64,000 nt of DNA. Origin: Epiperipatus broadwayi (taxonomy: Eukaryota; Onychophora; Udeonychophora; Euonychophora; Peripatidae). The position numbers and the translations under genes were made by a program. The DNA lies in assembly GCA_028023455.1 (NCBI GenBank), contig JAQFVV010006274.1, positions 5,148,001 through 5,212,000 of the forward strand, written 5' to 3'. Positions 44,422 through 57,000 of the stretch are shown one piece after another; the first letter of the stretch is position 1, and each line of letters opens with the position of its first letter. A model generated the notes under the pieces. That model worked only from the letters and a program-made list of their open reading frames with translations, ran no database searches and was not told where the DNA came from.

Positions 44422-47033
44422 TGAAACAGTAAGATTCGTATTCGAATCTTAAGTTTCACCTTTTTCTGTCGTCTCTCACTGACCGGTCTATCCCGCCCAA
44501 ATTTAAACTTTTTGGTATCGAATTGTGTGTGTAGCAATATTAAAAATGTATAAATATATGTAGAATTCAGCATAAACACGCACACATTTCGATCTCAAAT
44601 TAAACGCAATAAATAGGGATAAAATAATATAATTTAGATTTCTTTTAGTTATATAATTTTGTATAATTTTAATCATTTATTTTGGATTATAAAGTTCGTA
44701 TTTATTGCTTTGTTTAAATTTCGTTTAATAATAATTCTAAAAAAATCTGATGTAATATTTAATTAAAAGTTAAAATAATCTTATGTTCCCTTTTTGTCTT
44801 TGAAATTTAAAAGCATCGGTCAGTGATAGATAATAGATTAATTAAAGAAAAATTCCCCAAAATATAATTAGTAAATGTAAAATGTAAACAATAGAACGGC
44901 AGCTTTCTTTAATTAAAAAAACCAACAAAATGCATTGATTATCCTCAGGGCAGATTAAGTAGAACCTAAAAATATCTTAACAAAAATGTGAGAGATCAAG
45001 ATAAAAAAAAGAGGCCATCTTAGACTTGCTGGAGACATTCACTTAAACTTTAGCTTTGCTCTCGATCACTGAGAGTCTCCAAAAATAATAAAATAATTTG
45101 TTCCTGCCAAGGTATGACCGAGTAAAGCACCTAGATTATTCTCCATTGGGAGATGGCCTATCGGATGCCGAACTTTCCATTGCCCATCATAAATTCACCA
45201 TGAAGATCTGCTGCCTGAAATGAATGAGAAAGCTGCTGCTGCCATGAAATTAAATGAATATCTAAATACAAGAAAGAATTGCCACTCGTGAACTTTTTGC
45301 TGCTAAACTAATGGAATCAGAAAACTTCTTATAAAACAGGTACCTGTCTGTGTTCAAACTCTAGAGTACTCTAATAATATGCTATAGCTCTTCTTCATAC
45401 TACTTATCTAAATTATAAAATGTAAAACTACCATATGTATAACTAAAACTGAATAATTAACTTAATGTGTAAATTTCTCTACTAATCTAGCTTACCTCAT
45501 TCTATCTTGGGTGCGTATTTTTAAAATCTACATTTTATCTATATTTATTATTTAATTATTGCATGCTCATAATTATCTCAATTTTCAAAGTTTAAATCTA
45601 TGATCGTTTGAAACAGTGAATGCGTGTCACATTTTCATTAATATGTACTTCGTCGGGCCGAGGCAGAGACCAGCCTGACATTCTTATTTCCTTAATAACT
45701 GTACTTTCATATAAATCGACACGCATTCAGTGCATCATTTATTGTAATGCAGGGTCTACTACTTCGCAAATGGCTGGCATATTAGTTGTAATAACTCCCA
45801 GTTTATATATGTTTTGTATTTATTAAATCTAATGAATAATTCTAGAAAATCACATTTCTTTGAGAGTCGCCAACGTTCTTTAGTAAATGTTGATAATGTA
45901 GGGCCAAGTTAGAAATCTATTTTAAATCTCATCATAATCGTTTATACAGTATACATGTGTTACGTTTTAGAGACGCGATGACCCATTCTGCCGTGAAATT
46001 TCCGGATTCTTCAGGGTTGAAATTAACCCCAGTCGTCCTACACAAGCGGGCATAATGGGTGCTCCCGTAGGATTTGACAATGTCATGCAGCCAGCCGGCA
46101 AACTGCGACACGGACCGCTTGTCCCTGGTTATGCTTATGTGACACCTTACTTCGTCGGGCCGATGGCAGAGACCAGCCCGACATTCTTATAAACTCATTC
46201 GCGGCATTGCAGTTTCAATATACTGCCATTCCATATCGCCTTTCTAAAGCGTACCACGTGTTCCTTTACTTAATTTTATTATTCTAAATATATCACTCCG
46301 CCTCTGCATTATCTTCATAATTCACTCTCAAATAAATGTTTGCCCTTAGTTATAAATAAATATTTTAATTAAATAAATATATGTCTGCCATTACTCTTAT
46401 AACCCATACTTTAGACTCTTGCATTGCAAAGGTATAAATCCCTCCAGGCATGCATTAGAAATACTTACTCGAGAATTTTAGGTAGCTAGATTACGCCTTC
46501 AAATAAATGTATTCCTTTTGTAAACATTACAGTATCGGAAATACCGCTACTGAAATCCTCAATATAAAATAATGTCTAAATAAATAAATGTATTCTTTAA
46601 AATATAATCATGTCGCAAATCCCGCTACTGAAGCTGTTAGTCCATAAAATATTATTAGTAAATGTTTTATTAAAATGTATGAATAAATAATTTTAAACTA
46701 TACGTCTGCAGTTACGTTTCATTTATTCGATACCCATTCTATATAATATTTCCTCGATTATGTAAATATGAATGTTTAATTAATATTAGTTTGGTTATTG
46801 GCTAACTCGAGAATAAAATCATGAGTCTCTTGCATATCCCTGACCACCGTGCCTAAGGAAATATTTACTAATGTCGCATCAGATGCGTTGTTTCGTGGAT
46901 TGTATTGTGGAACCGATAAACTATGTTCGAACTCAGTACCACGGGTGGCTTCGCTACTTGATGATGCTGCTGTTCTGTATGGTGGTCGAATTCTGCACTA
47001 TGTTTACGAGTCATACGTTTTCTGACCGTTTCA
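44422..47033 (+). repeat. 3' LTR (2.6 kb)
   Basis: It is nearly identical to the 5' LTR and differs by scattered substitutions and a few 1-2 base indels. It ends CTGACCGTTTCA, which is complementary to the first six bases of the LTR. The leading hairpin is at 44,422-44,458. Confidence 0.9.
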
Positions 47034-47037
47034 ATAT

Positions 47038-47780
47038 TTTAAGAAATCAGGTGTAAAATTTTATTTATTTTATTAATTCTCACAAAATTAATTGTGTTCA
47101 ATTCTAAAAAGATCTGGGAGTTTTATTTTCTAGTAAATGATCCTTTTGCCTCATTTAAAAATGATCATTGGCAAAGCTTTTATAATCATGGGTGTCGTTA
47201 TTAGGCATGGTTATCATTTCAGTGATGATACAAAATTCAAATTATTTTTGTCATTTGTTCTTCCCTTCATTCAATATTGTTTATTCAGGGTCTAATAAGT
47301 TCTCCAAATATGTTTCTCTGAAATATAAAGTTGTTCTTCATTTTTCTTCTAGATGGAAATATAGTGATCTTAAAATCTTTAATCGACAAGTTATTCTAGT
47401 CAATATAATTTCAACCATTATAATATCTTATGAGCATGATACTCTGTCTGCTTTTGTCTGTTATATTAAAGCTTGTCATTCTAATGTCCTTTCATTTTTT
47501 TCCTTTATTCAGGCTACCCTCTTTATACAATCAGATTTTTAGTTGCTGGTTATTTTAATTTAGATCAGAAGCAATTTTGCAATATTCTCAAATTTAAATG
47601 TCATTTGTTAATGTAAATTTATTTTATTCGTTTATATATATATTACTCCTTTGTTTGTTGCTTTCTTTTATTATATTATAAGCATTATCTTTATTCCCTT
47701 TACTATTATTATGTGCAAACTGTAATTGGCTATATGCTGTTGTTTAGCATTTAAATAAATAAATTGAAATGAATTGAATC
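47038..47780 (+). pseudogene. LINE post-RT region and 3' end
   Basis: The frame rejoins the LINE sequence of 39,970 in phase once one ATAT is counted. It shows a KDLGVLFSSK block near 47,110, KIIIGKAFIIMGVVIR near 47,165-47,205, LPSFNIVYSGSN near 47,262-47,295 and an RWKYSDL block. These are in the order seen after the RT in CR1/L2/Jockey elements. A stop near 47,540 and the AATAAATAAATTGAAATGAA 3' end follow. It is inactive because of frameshifts. Confidence 0.7.
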
Positions 47781-48963
47781 ATTATATTTTATAGTATTCT
47801 GTTTAAAAAACACTGATATAACTACTGAAATCTTTTCATAAATAGAATTAAAGAAATTATTTATTTTGGATTGCATCAAATGTTCACATCCTTGAAATAA
47901 ATAATGCAATTAATCACTTTTATTCTTATGCAACTGAAGTATTGTTTATTTTAAAATTGAATTTCATATTTACTCTCAGAAGTCAAGTTACTATTTTTCT
48001 AAATTATACTACTTTTACTCATTTTTATAAATTATATATTAAAATAATAATTCAATGTTTTAGAATTTTAAGTACCATCAATAATAAAATTTCCAGATTT
48101 TTATTGGGAATTTTTTAAAAATATATTGTAATGTAAATTGCCCTTTTAAAAAATTGGATTATGTAATTGATCAAAATAACAAATATAAAAAAAAAAAAAC
48201 AATATTTGCAAATTATTTTTTTTAATCTCTAATAATAAATATCTTAATGGGGGGCCACATACATAGTGAAGTGACTATACAAATTTTATTTTTAATTGAC
48301 TAATTTATAATAATCATGGATAACAATCTGACTGAACACACAGAAAAAAAACAAAACTTTATGCAGATTTAGCCATATTTCCTTATCGCTACCCCTCCAC
48401 ATTAATAATATGATTAAATGACAAAATAAAATAATCTGCATGGAATTCAGATGAGAAATAACCAACAAAATTATTAATAATAATAACTTTAATTAACAAA
48501 CAGAATGAGAATAATATTTGTAAAAAAAATTGTATTTACATGTTTACATCTATGCCTGATCGAAAACATCTTTGCTGATTCATAATAACTGTTAAAGAAA
48601 AAGTTTATATTTGGTTTATTTAATTACCTCTTGATATTTCTGTGAGCTCATGTTTCATTAGCTTGTGAATGTAGATATATGGCCATCACATCATTTTATA
48701 CATCTGCAAACTATTTTCTAATATCTTTTCTTGGTTTGTTATAATAGTTGTTTATCCATTGTAGTTTTTCCTCTTATTAAGAGCATTGAAAGTACATAGA
48801 TTTATAAATTAATTCATAGAAGAATATTTCCCTTTTGATAATTAAGTAGAGGGCAAGTTTTCTTCTAGCAAATATCACATATTTTCAGCTTCAGAATATA
48901 ATTAATAGACTGACAGAATCAAAGTTAATTTCTAAGCATTTCTTTGTTTACAGTTCCATAGTC
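47781..48963. other. AT-rich DNA, no gene recognised
   Basis: Only low-complexity frames are seen here. No repeat structure or RNA gene was identified. Confidence 0.4.
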
Positions 48964-48971
48964 TGCTACAC

Positions 48972-49494
48972 CAGTGGTCTTCAACCTTTTCACACCTGCG
49001 GACTTGTAAAAATAAGGATAAGGTTCTGCGGACCAGCAAAAATAAGGATAAGATTTTGCAGATCGGCGGAAGTCTATAAATAAATTTTCTTAAAGATAAG
49101 CATAATTGTTATAACTGATCAAAACAACAATGTTAAATATATAAGATAAAGTTTTATATATATATGGAGTTTATATAATAAAAAACTTTTTTTTTTAATT
49201 TTTTTAGAAAAGTAATAAAAAATTTAATTCTACCCCCCCCCCCCAATAAACATCTGTGATAACTAGAAAAACAAATTAATTTATGAATGATTGATTAGAT
49301 TTTGTTTTCGTTCTGTTTTCTTTTTTTTTTAATTGAGTAAAAATGAGATGAAAAAATAAATAAAAATTGGCTATATTAATTAAAAGTTTAAACTCTTATT
49401 ATTTATTATTACAAACTTTTTACTGCCCGTCTAACACGCGGACCTGCAGAAAAGGCCCGGCACCGGGCCACGGACCAAGGGTTGAAGAACACTG
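48972..49494. mobile_element. Non-autonomous hAT transposon with 8-bp TSD
   Basis: It starts CAGTGGTCTTCAACC and ends GGTTGAAGAACACTG, the classic hAT terminus. TGCTACAC (48,964-48,971) and TGCTGCAC (49,495-49,502) are the 8-bp target duplications with one difference. Inside are two near-direct GCAAAAATAAGGATAAG-type repeats at the left end, and a run of 12 C at 49,233-49,244. No transposase is present. Confidence 0.85.
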
Positions 49495-49502
49495 TGCTGC
49501 AC

Positions 49503-50103
49503 CATGGAAAGATCAAGGTAAGGCATTCTGAAGTTTTACCCCAGAGATTGCATTATCAAGTTAAATAATCATCACCATTTTCTTGACTTCCTTCTTATAA
49601 GTGACATGATAAAGAAACAATGATTCCTTCCTTTTTGTGTAAAACAGATGATCCAAAAGTTTCCAATTGGTTCCCATAGCAACATTATTTTAATAAGTTA
49701 ACTTTATTTTCAAATAAAAAATCTTAATAAAATTTAAATTTTTACAATTATTATTAAATATATTATTTTATAATATACTTACACACATGATTTTTATATA
49801 TTCTAAAATATATAATAAGAATGATGCACATAAAAGCCATGCATGTAAACTCATTCATGGAGTTACAATATATATTATAAAAATATTTGATCTCCATATA
49901 CATCTCATTAATGATAGCAATGTATTAAAACTTATTATAGCTAAAATCAGTATAAATATTACAGAATTTAATCAAGTAATTTTAAAAACAAGGATATTGA
50001 ACACACTTTTGCTAACATTACAGCTGCAATGATATATTCTTATATAAAGAAAAAAATTATAATATTAACAAGCAAACACGTTATTCTATTGAAGATTTTA
50101 TTA
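49503..50103. other. AT-rich DNA, no gene recognised
   Basis: The 81-residue frame at 49,787-50,032 is rich in I, K and N and shows no motif. It may be a remnant of the same unknown element as 51,120-52,330, or chance. Confidence 0.3.
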
Positions 50104-51107
50104 AATTGCAAGGAAATCAAGTCATTCATCACATGACATAATGTAATAAGCTTGCACTACAAATATAATATAATAAGCGTGAATAACTCTTAACAAGCTT
50201 TTCCGAATATCTCTATCCCCAGACTGGTTTCTAACTATTGGTTGTCTTCAGTGAGATGCTAGGATATTCTGACATTAGATCTAAAAATACCAGCTTATGC
50301 TCAGCATTTATCTAATAGTTAACTATTAAGTAGAAAATCTGAAATTTTCAGATATCTGTATGTTTTCAAATCCAGCTATCTAACTTAAATAGCCACATGG
50401 GACTAACTACATTTAGATACACCATATATTAATAGCTTTGGTGATGTTATATTGCTAAGACTGTTAATATATGATGTATCTGAACTTAGTTCAGTCCCAT
50501 ATGGCTATTTAAGTTAGATAGCTGAATTTGAAGATATATAGATATCTGAAAATTTCAGATTTTCTTCTTAATCGTTAATTATTAGATAAATCTTGGGCTT
50601 AAGCTGGTATTTTTAGATTTAATGTCTGAATATTCTAGCGCCTCACTGAAGACAATCAACTACTAGAAATTAATCTGGGGATAGAGATATTCGGAAAAGC
50701 TTGTTAAGAGCTTATTCACGCTCATTATATAACATTTATAATACAAGTTTATTAAATTAAATCTTGTGATGTATGACTTGATTTCCTTGCAATTATAGTT
50801 TTGCTCTTGAGGCTTTGGTGATGGTATATTGCTAAAGCTGGTGATATATAGTGTACCTGAACTTAATTCAGTCCCATATGGCTATTTAAGTTAGATAGCT
50901 GGATTTGAAGACATATAGATGTCTGAAAAATTCAGATTTTCTATTTAGTAGTTAACTATTAGATAAATGCTGGGCTTAAGCTAGTATGCTTAGATCTAAT
51001 GATTGAATATCCTAGCGCCTCACTGAAAACAGCCAACAGCTAGTCTGGGGATAGGGATATTTGGAAAAGCTTGTAAAGAGCTATTTAAGCTCGTTATATA
51101 ATATTTT
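50104..51107. mobile_element. Foldback element of three monomers (one inverted, two direct)
   Basis: A monomer of about 335 bp occurs inverted at 50,104-50,435 and direct at 50,461-50,796; a shorter direct copy follows at about 50,812-51,107. Between the first two, and at the start of the third, lies the same block, GCTTTGGTGATGTTATATTGC. Each monomer contains CCCATATGGCTATTTAAGTT, CGCCTCACTGAAGAC and TCTGGGGATAG blocks. The TCACTGAAGAC block resembles PLE terminal repeats. No protein-coding part is present. Confidence 0.7.
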
Positions 51108-51119
51108 AGTAAATTAGAT

Positions 51120-52330
51120 ATGAATCTTCAAATGTCAAATTCTCAAGCTATTATTACACCTAACATTGGCTGGACAGACAATAATATAAAAATAATTATT
51201 CTACGCTTCAATGATGCCATTCCAACTCTTCATTTTATTTAAATGTGTCTTTACATATAGATTAATTATAATATTTATTGATTCAAACTGTTCATTATAT
51301 TGTTTCCCTAAACAATTACTACATAATGCATTAACCAAATACAAGCTGTGGGATTTTATATATAAAATAGTAGACTATCCAAATCAGAGATATGTAATAG
51401 TAGAATTTTTTAATCAAGAATAAAAAGATAAATTTAAAAGAACAATTAAAATAATTGATAAATATTTACTAGTTAATATAAATTAACATCGAGAAAATTA
51501 TATAACTGGTTTCTTAACCTATCGTAATTATAACATAGATGGTTTTCATAAACTTACGATTCCTTTTGGTTCAGTCATTGGATTTCAACCAATATATTTT
51601 AAAGAGACCACTACCTCAATATTTAGCAACTGTTATGATTTTAAAATGAAATTGCATGAAAAGGTAGACCCCAATTATATACCTATTCAAATCTGATCAA
51701 GAAGTTATGCTTCTTTTAATTATTCACATATTGAAATCTGAATGTTTTTGTTTCAAGGAAGCACATGCTTTAAACTAATATGTCCATGATGTAATATGAT
51801 TGCCACTAACCCATACCAATGCTCAAATACTATTGTGCATACACAGGTTGAGCAAACAGAAACACAAGAATCTAATAGGACAAATAACTGATAATATTAT
51901 TAATAAGCACATAGTGGATGACATTGTTAATACTTCTTATATACAATCAGTTAATGAAAATATGAAATACATTATGATGAATTACTTAGGCAAGAATAAA
52001 TTATTATTTCAGAAATTTTAATTAATAAAACAAATATACCAAATATGAATGGTATAATTACAAGATGTTCACTATCAAATGAGCCTGGAAGAACTGGGAA
52101 AAAAAGAAAGTAAAAAACATTTTAACCTTTAGCAAAGTGAAAAAAATGACTTGCCTATTACAAGAGTTAATAACAAAAAAATTAAAACCTGGTATGATGA
52201 GTCATCAGAAAGCTGATCAAGATTTACCCTCAGGTAACAAATTATTGCTTACCAAAATGGCAAATGCAACTTGTAGCTAAAAGGAAATACTTTTTAAATT
52301 AACTGCTAAGAATTTAAAGTGCCATCTAGC
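51120..52330 (+). pseudogene. Decayed coding-like stretch, family not recognised
   Basis: Consecutive frames show protein-like composition rather than simple AT bias: 51,211-51,423 (FPKQLLHNALTKYKLWDFIY), then a frame near 51,485-51,695 with HRENYITGFLTYRNYNIDGF and KLHEKVDPNYIPIQI, then 51,800-52,020 with HKNLIGQITDNIINKHIVDD. The VDD could be an RT-like catalytic box in a BEL/Pao-like context, but nothing else supports that. It follows directly on the foldback monomers at 50,104-51,107, so the two could be parts of one element. I do not assign a function. Confidence 0.35.
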
Positions 52331-53375
52331 TATCACAATATAGACAAAATAAATATACTTGGATATTGCAAATTTATATGCTTGGATGTTGACAAAAAAA
52401 ACTCCATATATTTTGATATAGTTAACTATATATTTGAATGTATTACTTAATATTAATTTTTAAAATTAAAAAAAAAAGAATTTATATGATTATTAAGATT
52501 ATATTATATTCCATATAATTCACATCATAAATAATGAAAAATAAATTATTTTTATAGTAGGAATGTTCTGTACAGGAGATTGGAATCAACAAAATATGCT
52601 TGTGGTGGATGTGCTTGCATAAAATAATTCAAACTTGTATTTTGGCTCTCCTAGGAACAAAACAATCTATTATTATCACATAGAATTGTTAAGCTTTTCT
52701 GAATTCTCTTGATTTTGCATTGCATCCTTAGGTTTATCATTTTCCAATGTTTCTTTCAACAATGCCCCTAGCCTATATTTTATAATAATTTAAAAATCAA
52801 AAATAACATTACAAAAATGATATACTCATAATGTATTCATAATTTATTTACCATATTTTATTGTACATATATATTTACAATATTTTTCTTTTTTTATGTC
52901 TATTTTCTTATTGGAGTCACTGTTTTTCTTTTTTCTTTATTATTGTGATACTTAATATTTTGTCTTTATAAATATTTGATCTGCAATCTATTATGAATTT
53001 CTTCAATAAAGTTCCTTTGATAACTCAATCAGTTGATTCACTCATTTATTAGATACAGGATCCTTGACTGGTAAATTAAAGTCAAGACCTATCATCACCT
53101 TTTAAAACTTAAAATTCCTATTTTGTCTTACTTATTTGTCATCTTTATTAAAAACTATAAAATTATAATATATAAAATATCAAAAATGTAAGCATTTTGC
53201 ATGTTCTATTGATTATTTTTTCCTTCATATTTCTTAGCTGTGAACTTTGACAAAAGTTATTAATTATTCTTAGAGCATTTAATTCTAATTAATTAAATTT
53301 GACAATTGTTTGAGTTTTTGAGCAGTTTCTGTGAAAAATACTGTGAATAAATATAAAAATAAAAACATTAAAATT
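52331..53375. other. AT-rich DNA, no gene recognised
   Basis: No coding, RNA or repeat structure is seen beyond poly-A and poly-T runs. Confidence 0.4.
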
Positions 53376-54085
53376 CTTATTAAACAGGCAAAACTCTCCA
53401 TACAGTAGTGCCACCCTGTGCTAACCAGAGTAATCAATGGATGCCAGAAGGCTTGTGCATAAAATCCCCATCTAGTGCCTACTCATCCAAAATCCCTAGA
53501 CTAGTTTCTGACTTGTGGCCTTCGTCAGTGAGGAGCCTTGGATCTGAGAATCACTGCACCTAGATCTTATGATCTAATGCAACCCTCCAGCAGCCACCTT
53601 TTATCTCTACTTAACTACAAAACTATGAAAATGAAATTGAAAACAATATTTTCAATCTAAGCTCAATAGCTTATATAGTCATATGGGTCTGAACTCAGTT
53701 CAGCACCCATACATTTTGGTGACTTTGGCTCTTTAACAACCATAGCCACCACTATTCTATTAGGCAGGATTGGTGTTAAACCACTAAACATCACATGATG
53801 ACCATCTCTTATGCTAGCACCTAACTTATTAACCACAGTAATCAATGGATGCCAGAAGGCTTGTGCATAAAATCTCCGTCTAGTGCCACAAGCCAGAAAC
53901 TAGTCTGGGGATTTTTGGATGAGTAGGCACTAGATGGGCATTTTATGCACAAGCCTTCTGGCATCCATTGATTACTCTGATTAGCACAGGGTGGCACTAC
54001 TGTATGGAGAGTTTTGCCTATTTAATAAGTTGTGCGCTAACATAAGAGATGATGATCATGTGATGTTTAATGGTTTAACATTAAA
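53376..54085. mobile_element. Foldback element with PLE-like terminal core
   Basis: The arms 53,376-53,520 and about 53,888-54,029 are inverted copies starting CTTATTAAACAGGCAAAACTC. A third, direct partial copy lies at 53,826-53,887. A second inverted pair (53,770-53,822 with 54,032-54,085) nests around the right arm. The arms carry ACTAGTTTCTGACTTGTGGC followed by CTTCGTCAGTGAGG, resembling PLE terminal repeats, and the middle has CATATGGGTCTGAACT similar to the monomers at 50-51 kb. It is noncoding; the 60-residue minus-strand frame inside is incidental. Confidence 0.65.
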
Positions 54086-57000
54086 ATTCATGAAGAGAAA
54101 GATCTAAAATGTACAGGTGTACAATTCTTATCAGTAGGTATCAGCTATTTTCTTGCCGTGCAATGCCTTTGAATCACATGCATTCATTAAGTTACATTTT
54201 TTTTTTGCAATTCAAGAGAGTAGTATCTTTTCATTTTTTCCCCCAAGAATTTAAAGTTGTATTTGAAATGACTTCAAAGCATAAAGTAATGTTTATAACA
54301 ATTTTGCCAAAACTAAGAGATTTCTCAAGTATTTCTTTAAATGGTTAAATGAAAATCATAAAAGAAAAAATCCTATTCTGAAATCAACCATTTATTCAAA
54401 AATAGCTAGCTAATATTTGCAGTATGAATTTTTTTTTATTAAAACTGAAAAGGCATTGTATTTATGAAAGATATAAACCAAAGGAATATTCACTAGAGAG
54501 CCTTGCTTTGCTTCAGAACAATAGCGATATTTAAAACATTCCTTTACACATCTGTTTTTTTTTCTAAATTGATGAAAACAGATTTTAGAAAATATATTTT
54601 AAATATAATACACTAATAGATTCTTTTTAAATTTCTGGAACCTTACTTAGGAACATATATGTATAAAGAATCTTGTTTTAACAAAAAATGGAACTTTACT
54701 CTTGAGTTTAAAAAAAAAAAATTGCAAATACTTTTCTAATGTTTTTGTTGTTTTTTTTCTCTTTGAATTAATGAATAGTTAAAAAAAAAAACTTTGACAA
54801 CTTAAATAAAAAAAATTTAATATATTTAAAAACAAAAAAAGATGTTTGTAATTCTATAATTGTATCTAATACTATGAATAATATTAACTATAATGATTTA
54901 AACAGTATTTACTGTAGTATTAAAATTGTATACAATTCTTTTCTATCTCATCATTTGTCTCCAATTATTGTCACAATTACCAAAATTTGTGAATAAAAGC
55001 AAACTATACAATATGCAAGTTTTAATTTGCCCATATATTAGTTGCATTTATATATTTAACTTTTAGAGATCAAATTGTAATACTTCATGCGGTGCTGCAA
55101 TATAACCCATCAAAAAATCTTGGTTATTGTCTTATATGAAATTATTCGTTTTTTGTACATTATACTATTGTAGTTCTATATATTGCAATTCTAATCTTTA
55201 TTGCATTGCCCAATTTATCCAACAAATAAAAAATAAAGGAAAGTGACTGATATTAATATTGGAGTTCTGTATATTGTTACTAGATGGAGAATTTCTAAAG
55301 CATATACACCAGTAACAGATTTTGGCGTTTACATTACATTGGTAATAGCAAAATAAGTTTTTTTTTTATCTTTTAAGTTGTAAAGTATTTAGTTTTTATA
55401 AGCATATATTTTTAAATGCTTTTATTTAAGACTTCTGTTTATTTACTTCTACTGAATGGATTGACTTCAAATTTTGTATGTGTTCAGTTTCGATAATAAT
55501 ATAATATAGCAACCAATATTTCAGGATTATCCAGACTGAAGAACAATAGCTAAGTCGACCTTTTATATGTTAACTCTCCCATTGTTTTAAATTATTATTT
55601 TTAATTTTAATCATAACTTGAATATGTTTTTTTGTTAATTTTTTACATTTCGTTTTATCTAATTGATTTTTACCTTTGCTTTAATCTAATCTTTTTTTCG
55701 AGACTAATTTACTATCTCTTCACAAGTATCGAATAGATAGTTTATGGAGATTTTTAATTAATTCAATTGTTAGTTTTACTTTTTCTTTATCAGCCAGTAA
55801 TCTTTTAAAATAATTATATTTTCGAAAGTTTTTCTTTTACAAACTAATTTTGATTCTGATTTTTTTCATATTTACTTATTTTTATACATTTTACTTTTTT
55901 AATTTCTTTAAAAAAAAAAAGAGTTTTAAATCTTTTTATTTTAGATTTTACCCCATCCGCTTTTCAATAAAAGCTGTATTCTCTCTTTTTTTTTTAAAAA
56001 AGCAATCTTTTAATTTTTTAAACTACGTTTTAATATCACTCCTTAATTAATTTTAACTTTTTGACTATTTTCGTTTATTTGATTTTTTTTTTTATAAATC
56101 TGATTATATATTTTTAAATATTTGATATATGTAACACAGATATATATATGTTTTATACACATATTTTGCTAGCATTACAATATATATATAATGGTTCTTT
56201 CATAATAATTTTGTAAAGGCAATTCCATTTTTGGCCTAAGTTCATGTTACCCATTTAAATATACTATCATTCCCGAATTTGGACTTGCTATATATATTTT
56301 ATAATGCTTTGAACAATCCATATTTGATTTAATAAAAGAAATATATTTAGTAATATTTACAGTTTTGATACTATCCACTTTTTATTTATATATTTCATCT
56401 GTAGATATTTTACATCATTCATAGATTGTTTGTACATGTTAATCATTTATTGTTTTTAACACAGATTTCTAGTTGTCATAAGTAAATTTACAACTTCTGA
56501 ATTTGATAGACTTTGGTGCACGAAACACAAGTATTTTGTAGATTAAAACTTGTTCATCATGTACTGCTTTAAATTTAATAGTAGGATATCAAAATTTTTT
56601 TTATATATGTGTCTGAAAGATGCTCACTTTTTTGAGAAAGAGTGCATTATCTTATCTTAATTGTTCATAATTAAAATGCTTGAAATAAAACTTCATTGTT
56701 ATTGTATAGCAAGTAAACTTTATTCAATTTTCTATTAGATGTAATTTATAGAGATCTTAGGATTTAGCAAAAGAAATTGTAATGCTTCAGTTTTCAAAAA
56801 TTATCTTATATGTGACATTCATTAGATACATTTTATTTAGATTATCTCAAGTTATAAATAAGTAAATATTTAAATAATTTCCTATCCAGAAGTTTGCATG
56901 AGATTTGAGCATCTGAAATAATAGAATTGAATTACAATCCATGGATCTTGAATTCTAAAATCTACTACTTAATGGTTAAACCATTGACAAATGTTCTGTT

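Larger units (their letters stand above)
39971..47033 (+). mobile_element. Non-autonomous Ty3-type LTR retrotransposon with giant LTRs
   Basis: Two direct repeats of about 2.6 kb (39,971-42,577 and 44,422-47,033) begin TGAAAC; the right one ends GTTTCA and the left GTTACA. ATAT lies on both sides (39,967-39,970 and 47,034-47,037), a 4-bp target duplication usual for Ty3-type elements. The LTRs differ at only about twenty positions by my count, so insertion was recent. The interior is only 1.84 kb and has one short ORF with the integrase C-terminal GPY/F module; protease, RT, RNase H and the integrase core are absent. Movement would need enzymes from a related full element. Confidence 0.85.
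22240..47780 (+). mobile_element. CR1/L2/Jockey-type LINE, split into three parts by nested insertions
   Basis: Three separated segments on the same strand are consecutive parts of one non-LTR retrotransposon: endonuclease and linker (22,240-22,936), linker and RT (38,932-39,970), and post-RT region plus 3' end (47,038-47,780). About 770 bp of LINE sequence lie between the endonuclease DAHYLP block and the RT start when the first insert is ignored. That is close to the usual spacing in this superfamily. The second junction is exact: deleting 39,971-47,033 and one ATAT copy rejoins the codons in frame. The 3' end carries AATAAATAAATTGAAATGAA. The copy is 5'-truncated and has several stops. Confidence 0.75.
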
